Part shown: positions 1-55,920 of the stretch, piece after piece
Numbering within the stretch: position 1 is the first letter of the stretch
Layout of the letters: each line of letters opens with the position of its first letter
NCBI GenBank assembly: GCA_963971535.1
Contig: OZ020592.1
Span: 130,486,163 to 130,550,162, forward strand
Source: Notolepis coatsorum
Taxonomy: Eukaryota; Chordata; Actinopteri; Aulopiformes; Paralepididae
DNA: 64,000 bases
Reading direction: 5' to 3'
Translations under genes and position numbers: made by a program
The notes under the pieces: generated by a model
Seen by the model: the letters and a program-made list of their open reading frames with translations, nothing else
The model's database searches: none
Told to the model about the DNA's origin: nothing

Positions 1-210
1 ACTTTCTAGTTATTACTAAAAAACAGTATATATAAAACAGTAGCTGTATAAAAAAGAAATATATATATTATAATTTATATAATTTGTTTTAAATTTTTCT
101 TTTTTTAATGTATGCACTGGTATCGGATCAGTATCGGTATCGGCCGATACCCAAAAGCTTAGGTATCGGAATCGGATCGGAAAGGAAAAAATGGTATCGG
201 AACATCTCTA
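1..210 (-). mobile_element. hAT-like DNA transposon end (partial)
   Basis: The right boundary near 210, read on the - strand, begins TAGAGATGTTCCGATACC, which resembles hAT terminal repeats (C/TAGRGATG). It is followed inward by repeated TATCGG/CCGATA motifs and then AT-rich sequence to the window edge. It interrupts the 3' end of the neighbouring LINE, whose reading frame switches here into TATCGG-encoded residues. The other end and the target duplication lie outside the window, so the family call rests on one terminus. Confidence 0.5.
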
Positions 211-1670
211 GTTGAAACAGGGGGTGTGCTGGGTGTGAGGGGTCCTTAGCTATTTTTCTGGCGCGGGTGGTTGTGCGGGAGGTGAAGATGGAGTCCAGGG
301 AGGGAAGGTCACATCCTGTGATTTTGGAGGCCTTGTTTATGATGCGCTGGAGTTTTTGAATGGATAGTTTTTGTGCGGAACCGTACCAGACTGTTATTGA
401 AGAGGTGAGTATGCTTTGTATGATGGCGGTGTAGAATTGGACCAGCAGGTGGCGTTTGACCCTGTACTTCCTCAGTTGCCTGAGGAAGTACAGGCGCTGC
501 TGGGCCTTTTTTGTGATGTAGGTGATGTTGGTGTCCCATTTTAAGTTATTGTTGATGTGGGTGCCGAGGAATTTGAGTGAGTCCGTCAGAGTTATGGATT
601 GGTCAGAGATTGATAGTGGGAGTTTGTGTGTTTTGTTGGCAGATCTGAAGTCGATGGCTATTTCTGTAGTTTTGGAGGTGTTGAGCAGGAGGTTGTTGAT
701 GGAGAACCATCTCGCTGCTCTGTCCACCTCTCGCCGGTATGAGGTCTCGTCGTTATTTGTGATCAGGCCGAGGATGGTGGTGTCGTCTGCATATTTAAAG
801 ATTTTTACTGAGCTGTCCAGGGAGATGAGTTGGTTGGTGTAGATGGAGAAGAGCCAGGGGGAAAGGACGCAGCCCTGTGGGGCACCAGTGCTGAGTGTCA
901 GGGAGTGGGATGTGAGGTTGTTCACCTTGACTTTTTGGGGTCTCTTGTTGAGGAAGTCAAGGATCCAGTAGTTCATGGCCGGGTTGATGTTCATGTCCTG
1001 AAGTTTGGAGAATAGTTTGTTGGGGGAGATGGTGTTGAAGGCTGAACTAAAATCGATAAACAGGATGCGAGCGTATGTGTTGGGGGTTTCTAGGTGTAGG
1101 AGTGTGTGGTGGAGTACTAGACTAATGGCATCCTCTACTGACCTGTTGGCACGGTAGGCGAATTGGTATGGATCTAGTTGAGGTGATATGACGGTTTTTA
1201 GGTAGTCTAGGACCAGATGCTCAAATGATTTCATTGCTGTAGATGTGAGTGCTATGGGTCTGTAGTCATTGAGGCAGGTTATTTTTGAGGATTTTGGGAC
1301 TGGAATGATGGTTGACTGTTTAAAACACTGGGGGACTACTGAACATTGGCTTAGTGATGTGTTGTAGATGTCGGTGAATACAGGGGCTAGCTGGTCAGCA
1401 CAGTAGCTGAGTACTGCAGGGGAGAGATGGTCGGGCCCAGCTGCTTTTCTTTTATTGCTTTTTTTGAAGACCGCCCTCACTTTGTCCTCCTGGATGGAGA
1501 AAGGGGGAGCGAGGAGGGGGGCAGGGGGGTGTGCTGTGAGTGACATTATCGAACCTTGCATAGAATTGATTGAGTTTATCAGGGAGGTCAGGGTCTTCAT
1601 CTGCTGCTGGGGGGGGGGGGGCGTGCTTTGTAGTTTGTCATCTGTTGGAGAATTGAATAGATTTTCCAGT
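211..1670 (-). pseudogene. L2/CR1-like LINE, reverse transcriptase part
   Basis: An open frame of about 490 codons on the - strand covers fingers, palm and thumb of a non-LTR reverse transcriptase. Visible motifs are the fingers block with KAAGPDHLSPAVL, the palm block ending in LFIDFSSAFNTI, the GAPQGCVLSP block and the catalytic box FKYADDTTILG. The tail HPAHPLFQL is typical of L2-type LINEs. The 5' side (endonuclease and linker) continues at 4414-5960 and is separated from this part by the DIRS-like insertion at 1671-4413; the LINE frame is continuous across the empty site. The extreme 3' end is replaced by a hAT-like fragment. The frame is long and open but the element is physically broken, so it cannot be active. 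Confidence 0.85.
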
Positions 1671-1870
1671 TCTGTTTCATTATGGCTTTCGCTCAGCATC
1701 ATCTGCACTGTACTTCACTTTGTGCACGAGCACTGAATAAAAAATTACACCATGTACCTTTACATCCCAACATTCGTCTGGCCACACCCCCATCCGCTTA
1801 CCTTCATAAGCAGGTGTGTGGTCACCTACTCGCCTCCTTCTTCACTTTCACCACAAGGAAGTGCCTTCGG
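1671..1870 (+). repeat. Left inverted terminal repeat of the DIRS-like element
   Basis: Starts TCTGTTTCATTATGGCTTTC and runs through a segment also found, inverted, at about 4215-4375. The first 40 bases are matched perfectly and inversely at 4084-4123. The exact inner limit is uncertain. Confidence 0.7.
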
Positions 1871-1979
1871 TAGATCCCACACTTGACGAGGTTGTTAGCT
1901 GAAGAAAGTTGAGACGTGTTTACATTGTTGCTTGTTTTTTTCTTCTCTCATATATTCGACAGAAAAGAACTAAGTCATA

Positions 1980-2428
1980 ATGTCTACTTCGGAGGGTCGC
2001 GCTCGCAACGCTACTCTTCACCAGCGGTTCTCCATTTCCGCCTCCGTCGTGCGTCTTGGAGCGGGGCTGAGACCTCTCTCGTGGTCGGCAGCCACGCCCG
2101 GTAGGCGCCGGTTCCCTTTGTTGCGGGGGAATTGAGACGCAAACTTTTTGCGTCAGCTCGCTCCCGTCGCAAGATGGTGGCTTGCAGACGCGAACGCCCT
2201 GGTTTTGGTGAGTTGCTGGAGCCAGGTGAGGATGCGTCGGTCTCTACATGCCCGATGGAGACAGAGGACTACATGATAGAGGCGGACGGTGTGGAGTATA
2301 TGAAGCACCACGCCCTTCTTGTCGTTCTCCCAGGCGCCTTGAGGGATCAATGTGGGGTCTGGTTAGACTGTCCATTGATGTGTTTTGTGTCCCGACGCAT
2401 ACATAGTGCTGGCTCGGGGTGTTTCTGA
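1980..2428 (+). pseudogene. Decayed coding remnant inside the DIRS-like element
   Basis: An ATG at 1980 opens a 51-codon frame ending at 2133-2135, and a second frame runs on to 2428. The position just inside the left terminal repeat is where DIRS elements start their first (Gag-type) ORF, so this may be its remnant. I recognise no domain. The rest of the interior (2430-4080) is GC-rich without a credible long frame and looks deleted or decayed. Confidence 0.3.
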
Positions 2429-4083
2429 TAAGAATCATGCGGGTGGCTAGTACGCCTTGGTTACTTGTTATTAAAACAGCGTTTTTATAAAGCAACTGTG
2501 ATGGGTTTTTTTTCCTCTTCCGAGAGCCTGTTACTGGGTCTCGACGGCTTCTCGTTCATATCTGGGGGATGTTAGCGGAATAGATCAGAACATAGGTAGA
2601 GGGGTCTCACGCCCTTGGGGTGGGCCACCGAGCACGGTTCAAACCGGCCCGTCTGGGTGGCGCCCTCTTTTCATGTTTTAGATCAACACGCATATCTGCC
2701 CCTTCTCCTGGAGTAGGCATGTCGGCGTGGTTAGGGCACGGGACTGGTTCTGGTCACGCTGGTCCAGGTCAGTTTACCCGTTGTCCGCCGGGGATGCAGA
2801 TCTGCTGTTCTGGTACCCTGAGGGACTTGGGCTTTTTTCAGGGGGGAAAATGCCGGGTCGGCCTGGGTGTCACAGGGTTAGGCGTTATGGAGACCCTTTG
2901 TTGGGTACTCTTTTGTACCTGGCACTATTGTAAGGGGCTGGTTCTCCTTCTTTCGCTCCTCTCTCACGCATGGCGAAGAGGGGGCTGTTGGGGTGGTCTT
3001 CTGGACCCCCTCTGGTAATCCTGTGTGATTCCCGGGCCGCCGGGCCCGGTCCGAAGTAAAGTTTTGTTGATACCGTAGGCCTGGGATAACCCTTTTTTGG
3101 AAACTGAAACACTTGTACTGCGGTGTATAGCTGGTGTATACCCGCAGGTGTGTTTTGGATTTTTTTCTTGAGGGGTTATAGGAACAACCACCGTCTGTAC
3201 CGAGAGGGTAGTTGTTTCCCTGGTATGTTGGAGCAGAGTCAATGAGTGTGAGTGTGGGCACACCGGTTGAGTGTGCCCCTGCACGTTCATGACGTCTGCC
3301 AATCATGTCAGCCTTCTCTGCCTCGACCCCTCTGGGTGGGTTTTTTTTAATGGAGGCTTTGTCATGGTGATCGACAACGCCAGCATACGCCCCTTCCGCC
3401 GGGGGGGCTGTTTTCAGTTGACTCCTTTGGCGCCTGTCTCGTCCGCAGTGCTCCAGGCTCAGGTTACAGCCTGCTGCCTGGTTCCCCGGTGCGCTGCCTG
3501 CTTCCGTTGGTTGAACTTTTTGAGTGCTTACGGCCATGCTGACTGCCTGTTCTGCAGGGTCAGTGTGCCAGGCGGTGTGCTATTGGGGGGAAAGAGCCCG
3601 CTCTTGGAGGGGCCTTATCCGAATACGCTGGCGATGTGGGGGGCGGTGTCACTAAGTGACCGCCTGGTGGGGTCTTGATGCCTGGTGTCGACTTCTCCGG
3701 GCCCCCTTTTTCCAGGGGATCCAGTCCCTTCAGTGGGTCTGGGTCTTCCTTCGCGCTCCGCTGCTACAGCCTTGCCACAGGGTTGGGTTTACTCTTGACC
3801 CCGTGATTTTGGGGGCAGTAACGAGGTTTGTTCCTTCCGTTCGTTCCCTGGTGGCATGCGGGTTGTGCGTGTGTGTAGTCATGGGGTCAAGCCACGGTCT
3901 GCTCACCCTGTTGCTTGAGTTCCTCTTCGCACGGTCGGATCCGTCTCCCTCCCGTAAGCCTCCAATAGGGAGGGTATCCTCCATTAGGGAGGGTCGGGGG
4001 GCTCGGTCCTCCCCGGTCTGATGGTTGTGGGGGGCCTCAGCGGGGTACATTTGTCGAGCTATGGCTCCCGCTCAGCTCCTCTT

Positions 4084-4150
4084 GTGCAGATGATGCTGAG
4101 CGAAAGCCATAATGAAACAGAACGTAAGGTTATGTATATAACCAAGTTCT
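4084..4150. repeat. Internal complementary region of the DIRS-like element
   Basis: 4084-4122 is the reverse complement of the element's left extremity. From 4122 the sequence CGTAAGGTTATGTATATAAC is the reverse complement of its right extremity, which ends at 4413. The two are fused head to tail with no spacer, as expected for the circle-junction template of DIRS replication. Confidence 0.7.
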
Positions 4151-4214
4151 GTGAATTATGGCGACGCTCAGCATCAGACGCCGCTGCAGCCCTTGATCTC
4201 GCCTTGTGGTGAAC

Positions 4215-4413
4215 GTTTGGGAAGGAGGCGAGTAGGTGACCACACACCTGCTTATGAAGGTAAGCGGATGGGGGTGTGGCCAGACGAATGTTGGGATGTA
4301 AAGGTACATGGTGGAATTTTTTATTCAGTGCTCGTGCACGAAGTGAAGTACAGTGCAGATGATGCTGAGCGTCGCCATAATTCACAGAACTTGGTTATAT
4401 ACATAACCTTACG
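4215..4413 (-). repeat. Right inverted terminal repeat of the DIRS-like element
   Basis: Inverted copy of the left terminal repeat with an extra outer extension of about 26 bases ending in CATAACCTTACG. Asymmetric terminal repeats of this kind are usual in DIRS elements. Confidence 0.65.
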
Positions 4414-5960
4414 TTTTGTTGAGTGGTTTGATTTGGCCTTCCTGATAGCAGACCGGAGTTCATATTTGGCTGATTTGTATGCTTCCTTGTCACCACTGTG
4501 AAATGCAGTGTTTTTCTTTTTGCAGAGTGCTGCTACTGTAAGTCCTTGTTGAACCAAGGTTTGCTGTTGCCGAATGACCTAGCGGTTTTGGTAGGGATAC
4601 ACAGCTCCACACAAAACCGGATGTATGACGTCACTGTTGTTGTGAATTCGTCCAGTGAGCTACACATGGATCTGAAGGTGTCCCACAGAGTGCACTCGAA
4701 ACAGCCTCTCAGGGTTTCAACTGCTTCGGTGGTCCAGTTTTCACGAGTTTTTACCACGGATTTAGCGGTTTTAAGTTGTTGTCTGTATGATGGGATGAGG
4801 AGCAACATGGCATGGTCAGATTTTCCCAGCGGAGCTCTCGGGAATGCACGGTAAGCGGATTTAATTGTGCTGTAACAGTGGTCCAGGGTGTTAGCTCCTC
4901 TGGTCGGGCATTTTACTGTAGTTGGGAAGCTCGCGTGAGAGGTTTGTGTGATTGAAGTCGCCCAGGACGGTTATTGGGGAGTCAGGATGTAGCCTTTCAG
5001 TAGTGGATATGTGGCGAGCAAGCTCACAGATAGCGTTGCTAGCGTTAGCTCGTGGCTGTATGTAGACTCCGGTAAGCACAATCGATGCAAATTCTCTTGG
5101 GAGATAGAATGGTCTGCAGGATATAGTGAGGTATTCCAGATCAGGGAGCATGATTGGTGAATTACAGTGGAGTTAGTGCACCAACGTTGATTTATCATAA
5201 AGCATACTCCGCCGCCTGTTTTAGCGTACCTGTCACACCGGTGAATCGAGTAGGCCTCTGATTGGCCACTGACGTTTCTGGTGCGCCCAATCGTGTGACG
5301 CCTGTTTCTTCACCGGTTAAGCTTAGGCACTCTTTCGAAGTTGGTTAAGGTTAGAGTTTGTCTTAGAGCAGGGCGATAGAACACCAGCCCTGATTCCAAA
5401 CTCTAACCTTAACCAATTTCAAGCTTAACCAGTGATAAACTAGGCGTTAGGTAGTTTGCTGCTGTTCGACGCGGAAATGGGCAAAGACACAGCTCGTCAC
5501 GTGATTGGGCGCACATGTCAGTGGCCAATCAGAGAGCGTCAGTCAGTGGCCAATCAGAGAGCGTCTCCGCATAATGCGGCTACGGACGAAAATAACGCTA
5601 GCCCGCGTGGGGTTACAGCTGCATCCGGAACGTTGGTGTTGAGCCAGGTTTCAGTAAAACAGAAAGCAGAGCATTCCCTGTATTCCTTCTTCTGGATCAG
5701 GAGTAGGAGTTCTTCCATTTTGTTCGTTTTGAAGGTGAAACAAGGCATGTCATCTATGTGTGTGTGATGATATGAAACACAGTAATTAATAGCAGCACCG
5801 ATCTGTTGAACTGGAACACATTAATGAAGCGGGTTTGCCTTGTTCTTATTTCCTGTAAATCTTTTGTTTTGGGAGTAGTAATATTGTTATTCGTTCACCA
5901 CCAGGGGGTGCTGTTATCTCACTTACCTCTACTGACTAAACCAGAGGCGTCGTTCTCATA
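4414..5960 (-). pseudogene. L2/CR1-like LINE, endonuclease and linker part
   Basis: The 5' half of the LINE broken at 1671-4413. On the - strand, short open segments show the APE-type endonuclease start (FTETWLN at about 5640-5665), a central endonuclease motif (TVLGDFNHTNL at about 4960-5000) and the linker upstream of the reverse transcriptase (CIPTKTARSF, KPWFNKDL, AIRKAKSNHSTK). The frame is interrupted by the palindromic MITE near 5245-5575 and by other stops. The 5' end is not defined; sequence beyond about 5800 shows no coding trace. Confidence 0.7.
5245..5575. mobile_element. Palindromic MITE with TAACC-rich core
   Basis: Inverted arms contain CTCTGATTGGCCACTGAC and GCGCCCAATCGTG on the left and their complements on the right. 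The core (GGTTAAGGTTAGAGTTTGTC, then a turn, then CTCTAACCTTAACCA) is shared with the MITE at 54310-54669. It splits the LINE endonuclease. Boundaries are approximate, and part of the right arm is duplicated. Confidence 0.55.
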
Positions 5961-6495
5961 CCTTTTCAGGTTAATTAAGGACTCCCAAATTTAGGCTACA
6001 GTGCAGACCCCCATCTGAGAATCTTCTTTTTTTTTTGGATATGATTTAGTTCAGAATTCCATAACTATGTGACTAGATAACAGTGGAGAGCTCAGATCTG
6101 AATAGTCATTATTATACTTTCTCTCATTGGTCTCACTTCTAGTCAATTAAAGAATAGTAAAATTTAACTATTCCCCATTTTGTTAGGGGCCCCTGGGACC
6201 CAGAATGGACCCATGAGAGTTCCCCGGGCCGTGCTTTGAGAACCACCAGAGCACACTACACAGTCTCACATGACATCAGCTTAATGTGGACCTCTCGAAT
6301 ACCTCCAGTTCTCATTACTGTTATTAGCCTACTCTGTGCGGCCCAACTGGTGTAGGCCGGGGTCCTGTTTGGTTTTAGGTCAAGATTTATTAGCTCTAAT
6401 ATAATCTAGATACTAGGTACTCATCCCATAAACAAGGCTGTGTAATGACAGGTGATGTCATGGATCTGGATTTGTTTTATGGTCTTTCTCAACAG
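5961..6495. other. ssh1 intron sequence, no feature recognised
   Basis: AT-rich non-coding sequence leading to the acceptor of the first ssh1 exon in the window. I see no repeat or gene signal beyond a short T-run near 6025. Confidence 0.5.
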
Positions 6496-50577
<44,082 letters not shown>

Positions 50578-52068
50578 CAGGAAGGATGGAGGTGCACTCC
50601 TCCGCCCGTACCTCCGCCCCTCCTCCACTCCCGGGAGACGGGGGGGATGAGACAGATTCCGGAGAGGAGAGAGGAAGGGTTTATAGTCTTTAGAGAACAA
50701 GTGAAAATGTGTGTGTGCCAAGGACGATTGGCATGTCAAATAATGGAGCCTGCAAAAAAAATCTAAATGCCAACCCTTGTTGTGAGGAGTGTTCATCGTC
50801 GTGTCCGTCAACACCCTCCAGGACCTTTGCCACTTTGTTTCTGCTACTGCTGCTCACCGCGAGGAGGGTCATAGTGCTGTATGTGTCAAGTGTATAAGCC
50901 ATCATTCCAGTCCACCTCTACCTTGGTTTGATTCATGGACACAAAAGTGCCTTGCCCGTGAGACCAGAGGCACAGAGTTGTGTGTACGGCCGCAGTACGA
51001 GAGGGAAAGGGGACATTCTAGAACCCTTAAGAAGGACACCGCCGACTCTTGTGACTTTCGATGGTTTGAAACGAGGACTCAACACCACACATTAATTACG
51101 TAGAGCAAGCACACGACTTGACGGTCGGGTTCCGCGCGGTCCTCTCACACCGTCGGGACCGGCAGCGACCAGGACCCCGTAGACTCGGGCCGCTATAGAC
51201 GACGCGCTCGTTCCGCGTTGAACACGTGCGCGATTGAGTCTACGCTGCCCTCGTTGCAAATTATCAAAAAACAAATCTTCGTTTGTACATCCTAAACTCT
51301 ACAGGCTATTTTGTTTTTAGTTTTTTTAAGGTGTTATTTGGTATGGTATCCATTGGTACTCGCGTTACCTGTATCTGTCTGGCACCAAGTGGTACACGGA
51401 CAGACTCGTCTCAGTCAAATGAGTCTTGAAGAAAATAAGGTGAAAATAAGGTGTTAATAAGTAATTCCAAAATTACTAGTTTACCACGTCGTTTCTCCTT
51501 AGAAGCTAGAGGATTGTAAAAATAAAGGGTTACCTCACGTTCACGAAGCAGAGCTCTTTCTCAGAGGAACACTGGTCTAGAAGTTCAAGTTCTTTTTTTT
51601 TATCGATGTTGTTGATGATGAGTTATGTGAGGAAGTCAGCTTCTGATGGACCCCACATTAACACGAGTGAGTGAATAAATGAATGGCGTATGAGAGAAAG
51701 AAAGCCTTCCGCTTTCTTCGTCTAGAGAGGCACACACTCACTGTACGCTTTGAAAGACGGAACAGGAACATTTCTCGGTTTATAACTGATTCGTTTTTAC
51801 CTTTGCACAGCTTTTAATGGGTGGATAATACCGGTACACAACAAGCTATCTTCCAAAATAACATTTAGGATAATAATGTTATTTATCTCGTCATTCCCAA
51901 CATTGTGGGTCGCGGCCCCACAGCTTGGAATCATCTTGTAAACCCTGCAAGTGCCAGTGGCGACAAAATACTTTTTTTGGGCAGTCAAAATCATATACAA
52001 TGCGATACGTTATTTACTTCATAACCCAGGATGAAGCCTCCAGAACATATTTGATAAAAAAGATTATA

Positions 52069-52072
<4 letters not shown>

Positions 52073-52134
<62 letters not shown>
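52073..52134. repeat. GA microsatellite in the ssh1 3' UTR
   Basis: About 30 GA units, uninterrupted. Confidence 0.95.
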
Positions 52135-52138
<4 letters not shown>

Positions 52139-52731
52139 AAAGCAGAATATTTAAATCTGTACACCGAGTCTTCTGTACCTTTATTATATTTGTATATCCA
52201 ATAGGGTTGCCGGGGTTCCAAGCCCATAACGTGCTCTTTTGAAATGTGGAAGACCAAAGTTCGATTGGTGTCGTGACTAATTGGAATATGCGCTATTGAA
52301 GCTGTACAAAATATGTGAAACATAATGTCAATCATATTATGTGCGGGGGGGGGGGGTGTATTGGGGACGGGGGGGGGGGAGACGCTCCCCCACTTCCAAG
52401 AAATAGCACTGCAACACTGTAAGTAACGTGAATGCTGTTACACCTTTGTTTTTGCACCTTTGTGAGGAACACAAGAAGGCGGGGACTCTGTCGGGTCTCT
52501 GGGCTCATAGCTGTTAATGAGTTGTACTCATATCATCAATGGATTTTAAAGCTTTTGTCACAGCGACGTGACAAGGATCACAATCGGTTACTCTGCAGTT
52601 TTTGTAACCATTTTTTTTATATTTACTGTAAGTATGCAGTAACTTTTGTACTGTACATTTGCTGTAGTTTGAATGCATAATGCACTTTTTACGTTGGGTA
52701 AATGATGTACTGTATGTGTTTATTATGGAAA

Positions 52732-52737
52732 AATAAA
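52732..52737 (+). terminator. ssh1: Polyadenylation signal, likely distal end of ssh1
   Basis: AATAAA followed by a T-rich stretch (CTTTCTTTTTC). No further gene signal follows before the repeats at 52920. Confidence 0.5.
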
Positions 52738-52919
52738 CTTTCTTTTTCATAATATATATCAGTGAAGCCTCCCTTTTTCCTTTTGAATGACAAAGAGATG
52801 TTCATATGAGTAACTATAGATGATTTTCTGATTTTAGTACATGGTTACACTGCAGGGGAGTATAGGAATCAGAGCCTTTGCATGTACAGTATTTCACTTT
52901 TCCTGACATTCAACATCAA

Positions 52920-53105
52920 ATCATGATGACTGCATTTATCTATAGCACTTTTGTAGTACTATAAAGTACACAAAACGCTTTACAATGGAATGGCCACATA
53001 CATTTTTCAGAATGGATGGCCAAAGTGGGAATCAAACCTCTAACCCTGGCAGTGTTAGTGCCATGCTCAGAGCGCCAAGCACTCTACCTGCTGAGCTACA
53101 CAGAA
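52920..53105 (-). mobile_element. tRNA-derived SINE-like fragment (family D)
   Basis: On the minus strand TAGCTCAGCAGGTAGAGTGC (A-box region) and GGTTTGATTCCC (B box), followed by a body containing AGCGTTTTGTGTACTTTATA. A related B box is at 9645-9660. Confidence 0.5.
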
Positions 53106-53204
53106 CTCTGTAGGACAGGACCACATTCAAATAGAAGAAACTGCGCCCCAGCCCCTGCAAAGTTTCATATTATCTGTAAATACATACCCTGTCTTCAAGA
53201 GCAG

Positions 53205-53537
53205 TGTGGAATAATGACCCCCCAATCTCCAAGTCATGTTCCAACCCCCCACCCATTCACCTTTTGTCTCTCACCTGATACCATCATCCCCCCTCCTTTC
53301 TAACTCCCCCCTCCTGGCCCCCCTCCAATCCAATACCTGGGTCATCCTACCCACAATCCCTTTCTCTCCACGTCTCACTGGATTCTGGGAGCTCTCTGGG
53401 AACACATCAGGCCAGTGTCTCCATTGAATCATCCGCCGTAACTCTTGGTATACTTGTACCTGTTTGGGTATAATAAACCTGTGTTTAACCAAGTCTATAT
53501 TTGACTAAGTACATTCATTGATTCGGTTATATTCACA
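53205..53537 (+). mobile_element. Solo LTR of a Gypsy-type element, plus copy
   Basis: TGTGGAATAATGACCCCCCA ... ATATTCACA, with AATAAA at about 53471 and a 4-bp flanking duplication GCAG (53201-53204 and 53538-53541). Homologous to the minus LTR at 59730-60055. Confidence 0.6.
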
Positions 53538-53589
53538 GCAGCATACTGTAACAAAAGAGCTGCTTTACCAGTGCTGGTACATTTTTAAT

Positions 53590-53760
53590 GAACAGATTGC
53601 AGAATGGGTACAGTACGGCTCAATACACACAATTGTTAAGGGGATGCAGACCAGAGAAAGACTTTCGTCTTGTTTACATCAGGGTCCCCCATTTTCAATT
53701 CATCATAACATATATGACATACATGACATACAGATATACATATATAAGAATCTAATCTAA
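53590..53760 (-). mobile_element. LINE 3' tail, minus copy
   Basis: CAGATTGCAGAATGGGTACA and CAGGGTCCCCCATTTTCAAT, as at 57360 and, inverted, 10780-10965. Confidence 0.65.
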
Positions 53761-54139
53761 TAGGGGATGACGGGTTCCAGTAGACAGCGGGAAAAGAAGA
53801 AGAAGAGCCCATCAAAAGAATTGCGGAGGGCAGTAATACGCCACGATGCGTCTACACTGTCGGAAATTCAAATAAGAAGAAGAAGAAGAATCATCATTCT
53901 AAACTAATCTAATCATGACATTTAAGACATACATGACATACAGATATACAGTACTGTTACATTTGTGACAAAAGATATGCAAATATACAGTACTGTTAAA
54001 CAGCTCCTAACAGTAAATATATACATACGAGGGGGAGGGAAATGTACATTAGGAGGGGGTGGGTGGGTGGGAGGGTGTTCGGACATTTACAGAGATCCTA
54101 ACAGAAAATATATACATACGAGGGGGAGGAGACTGTACA

Positions 54140-55203
54140 CTGTACATACGGGAGCCAGTTTCGAATTGCAGCCTCCCGTATGTGCTCTTTGAGAGCAGTT
54201 TTGAAGGTGGATAGGGATTCACATTTATTTACAGCTGTGGGTAGGGCGTTCCACATGATTGATTGATTGATTGAACATTTTATTTCCAGATTGCACGCTG
54301 GGTGCCTGAATACTTTCGACAACAAATGTTTGTTTCCGCGTCTCTGATTGGCCAGGTCATGTGACATGTACGCCCAATCGTGGGACCGCAAGTTTCTACA
54401 CTGGTTAAGCTTAGGCGCTCTTTTGAAGTTGGTTAAGGTTAGAGTTTGTCTTAGAGCATGGCGATAGAACGCCTGCCCTGATTCCAAACTCTATCCTTAA
54501 CCAACTGCGAAAACTAGTGATAAACTAGGCGTTAGGTAGTTTGCAGGCTGTTAGACCAGGAAATAGGCGCCGAACTTGCCGTCCCACGATTGGCGCACAT
54601 GTCACATGACCTGGCCAATCAGAACGCAAAACTCGAACGCGGAAACAAACATTTGTTGTCGAAAGTATACACGCATCCTGCGTTGTCAAAGTGGGCAGGG
54701 GTGAGGTGGGTTCTAGGAGTAAGGTCAAGAACATTCTAGAACATTTGTGATGTCACAGTATGATGTCATAATAGAACATTCTAAGAAGCAGTAGTCTGAC
54801 CAGTTTGTTTTGTGATGTTTGTAATCTTGTTTTAGTGCCTTTGAGGTGCTTTGGTACCATGAGGTGCAAGCATAGTCCTAGTACCCTTGAATGAGTGCTC
54901 GTGCTAGAGTCTTCAGGGTATTCTTGTTTACCAGAGAGGAGATCCGGTACAAGAATCTTGTTCTTTGGTTGACTTTTTTTATTACATTGGATGCCATTTT
55001 GTCACAGGAAAGAGTTGCCTCTAGGATGGAACCTAGGTATGTAATTTCATCTTTCCTTGTGACAATATTATCACCCACTGTAACAGAGAAGCCGTTGGTT
55101 TTGCTGAGTTTGTTATTTGATCCGAAGAGAATGGACTCTGTTTTACCCTTGTGTAATGATAGTTTGTTATCAGCGAGCCAGGTGCAGATCTGCCGAGTTC
55201 AGA
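54140..55203 (-). pseudogene. LINE ORF2 remnants, split by a MITE
   Basis: Two - strand pieces: WNALPTAVNKCESLSTFKTA (C-terminal tail, near 54240) and the thumb-like piece ITYLGSILEATLSCDKMASN with KKVNQRTRFLYRISSLVNK (54890-55060). The MITE at 54310-54669 and further decay lie between. Its 5' side meets the LINE insertion at 55204. Confidence 0.65.
54310..54669. mobile_element. MITE with 30-bp inverted ends and TAACC-rich core
   Basis: Left end TACTTTCGACAACAAATGTT, right end its complement ACATTTGTTGTCGAAAGTA; the TA at each end would fit a TA-targeting (mariner-like) element. Core shared with 5245-5575. Confidence 0.65.
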
Positions 55204-55283
55204 GCTGAGGGTTTTTTCTTTTTTTTTAAACTTAAATTTTTTATTAACATTTATAGACAAACAACACTTACACAATACCTACA

Positions 55284-55920
55284 ATGACATCAACAACACA
55301 ACAGTACATCCACATGGGCCCCTTGAATTCGGCCGCTCTCAGCCTCCCAGACCTCCATGAGAGGGACCCCCCCCCTCCCGCCATCCACCCCCAGAAACAG
55401 GGCTCCCCCACATCCCAGGGCCGTCTCCCGCTGGGCCGAGTACTCAGCGACACGGGTACCTTGAATTTGATTGGCCCAGGCCCAGTAGAGGGGCGAGGGG
55501 TGGTACTCCCCCCCACCGAGCCACGCCCGCTACCTCCCATGCCACCCAGCACCCCACCCCTCCCTCCCGCCCTCCTCCCCGAGAAACAGAACACACCCAT
55601 ATCCTGGTCCACCATGCGCGGAGCCGAGCACCCAGAGCTCCCACCCGCCCCCGCCCGACCGCCAGGCCCCCGGCCCACGAGAGCCCCAAGCCCAGGCCTG
55701 CAGCAGGCCAAAGCACCACGCCTCAATGATCCTGCGACCCCAAGCCTGGTGCCCCCCCGGCCCGGTGACCAGCCCGCCCAGGCCACGGCGTCCGAGGGCC
55801 CCAGGAAACCCCACACCAATCCCACAACACGCAAGGCCCCCCCTCCCCCTGGTCGGAACCCAGCCTGCCCACCTCTGTACCTCCCATGTCACCGACATCA
55901 CTGCATAAATGAAAAATGAA
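55284..55920 (-). other. GC-rich segment in the LINE insertion
   Basis: Open in several frames because of base composition (C-rich on +, G-rich on -). It may be a G-rich 3' UTR. I do not regard any of its frames as a gene. Confidence 0.4.

Larger units (their letters stand above)
1671..4413 (+). mobile_element. DIRS-like tyrosine-recombinase-type element, non-autonomous
   Basis: A 2.74 kb insertion inside the LINE frame, with no target-site duplication: the LINE codons on each side abut exactly once the insertion is ignored. The two ends are inverted repeats (1671-1870 against about 4215-4413). At 4084-4150 there is the reverse complement of the first 40 bases joined directly to the reverse complement of the last bases of the element. 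That is the internal complementary region known from DIRS elements, where inverted terminal repeats, an internal complementary region and absence of target duplications go together. No reverse transcriptase, RNase H, methylase or tyrosine recombinase frame survives, so it is a deleted, non-autonomous copy. Confidence 0.72.
50578..52745 (+). other. ssh1: ssh1 3' UTR
   Basis: Non-coding, AT-rich sequence after the stop. It contains possible early polyadenylation signals (AATAAA at 51521-51526 and near 51676), a GA microsatellite and a G-run region near 52345-52380. The most distal good signal is AATAAA at 52732-52737. The transcript end is inferred from that signal only. Confidence 0.55.

Noticed and set aside
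2132-2428. Host gene exon upstream of ssh1
   Set aside because: It lies within the DIRS-like insertion and has no recognisable domain or splice signals.
4124-4413. Independent 290-bp MITE next to the DIRS-like element
   Set aside because: Its inverted ends are fully explained as the right half of a DIRS internal complementary region plus the right terminal repeat, and no target duplication separates it from the rest.
55284-55919. 211-codon proline-rich frame on the plus strand
   Set aside because: Produced by a C-rich segment open in several frames; no initiation context, and it lies in a LINE insertion.
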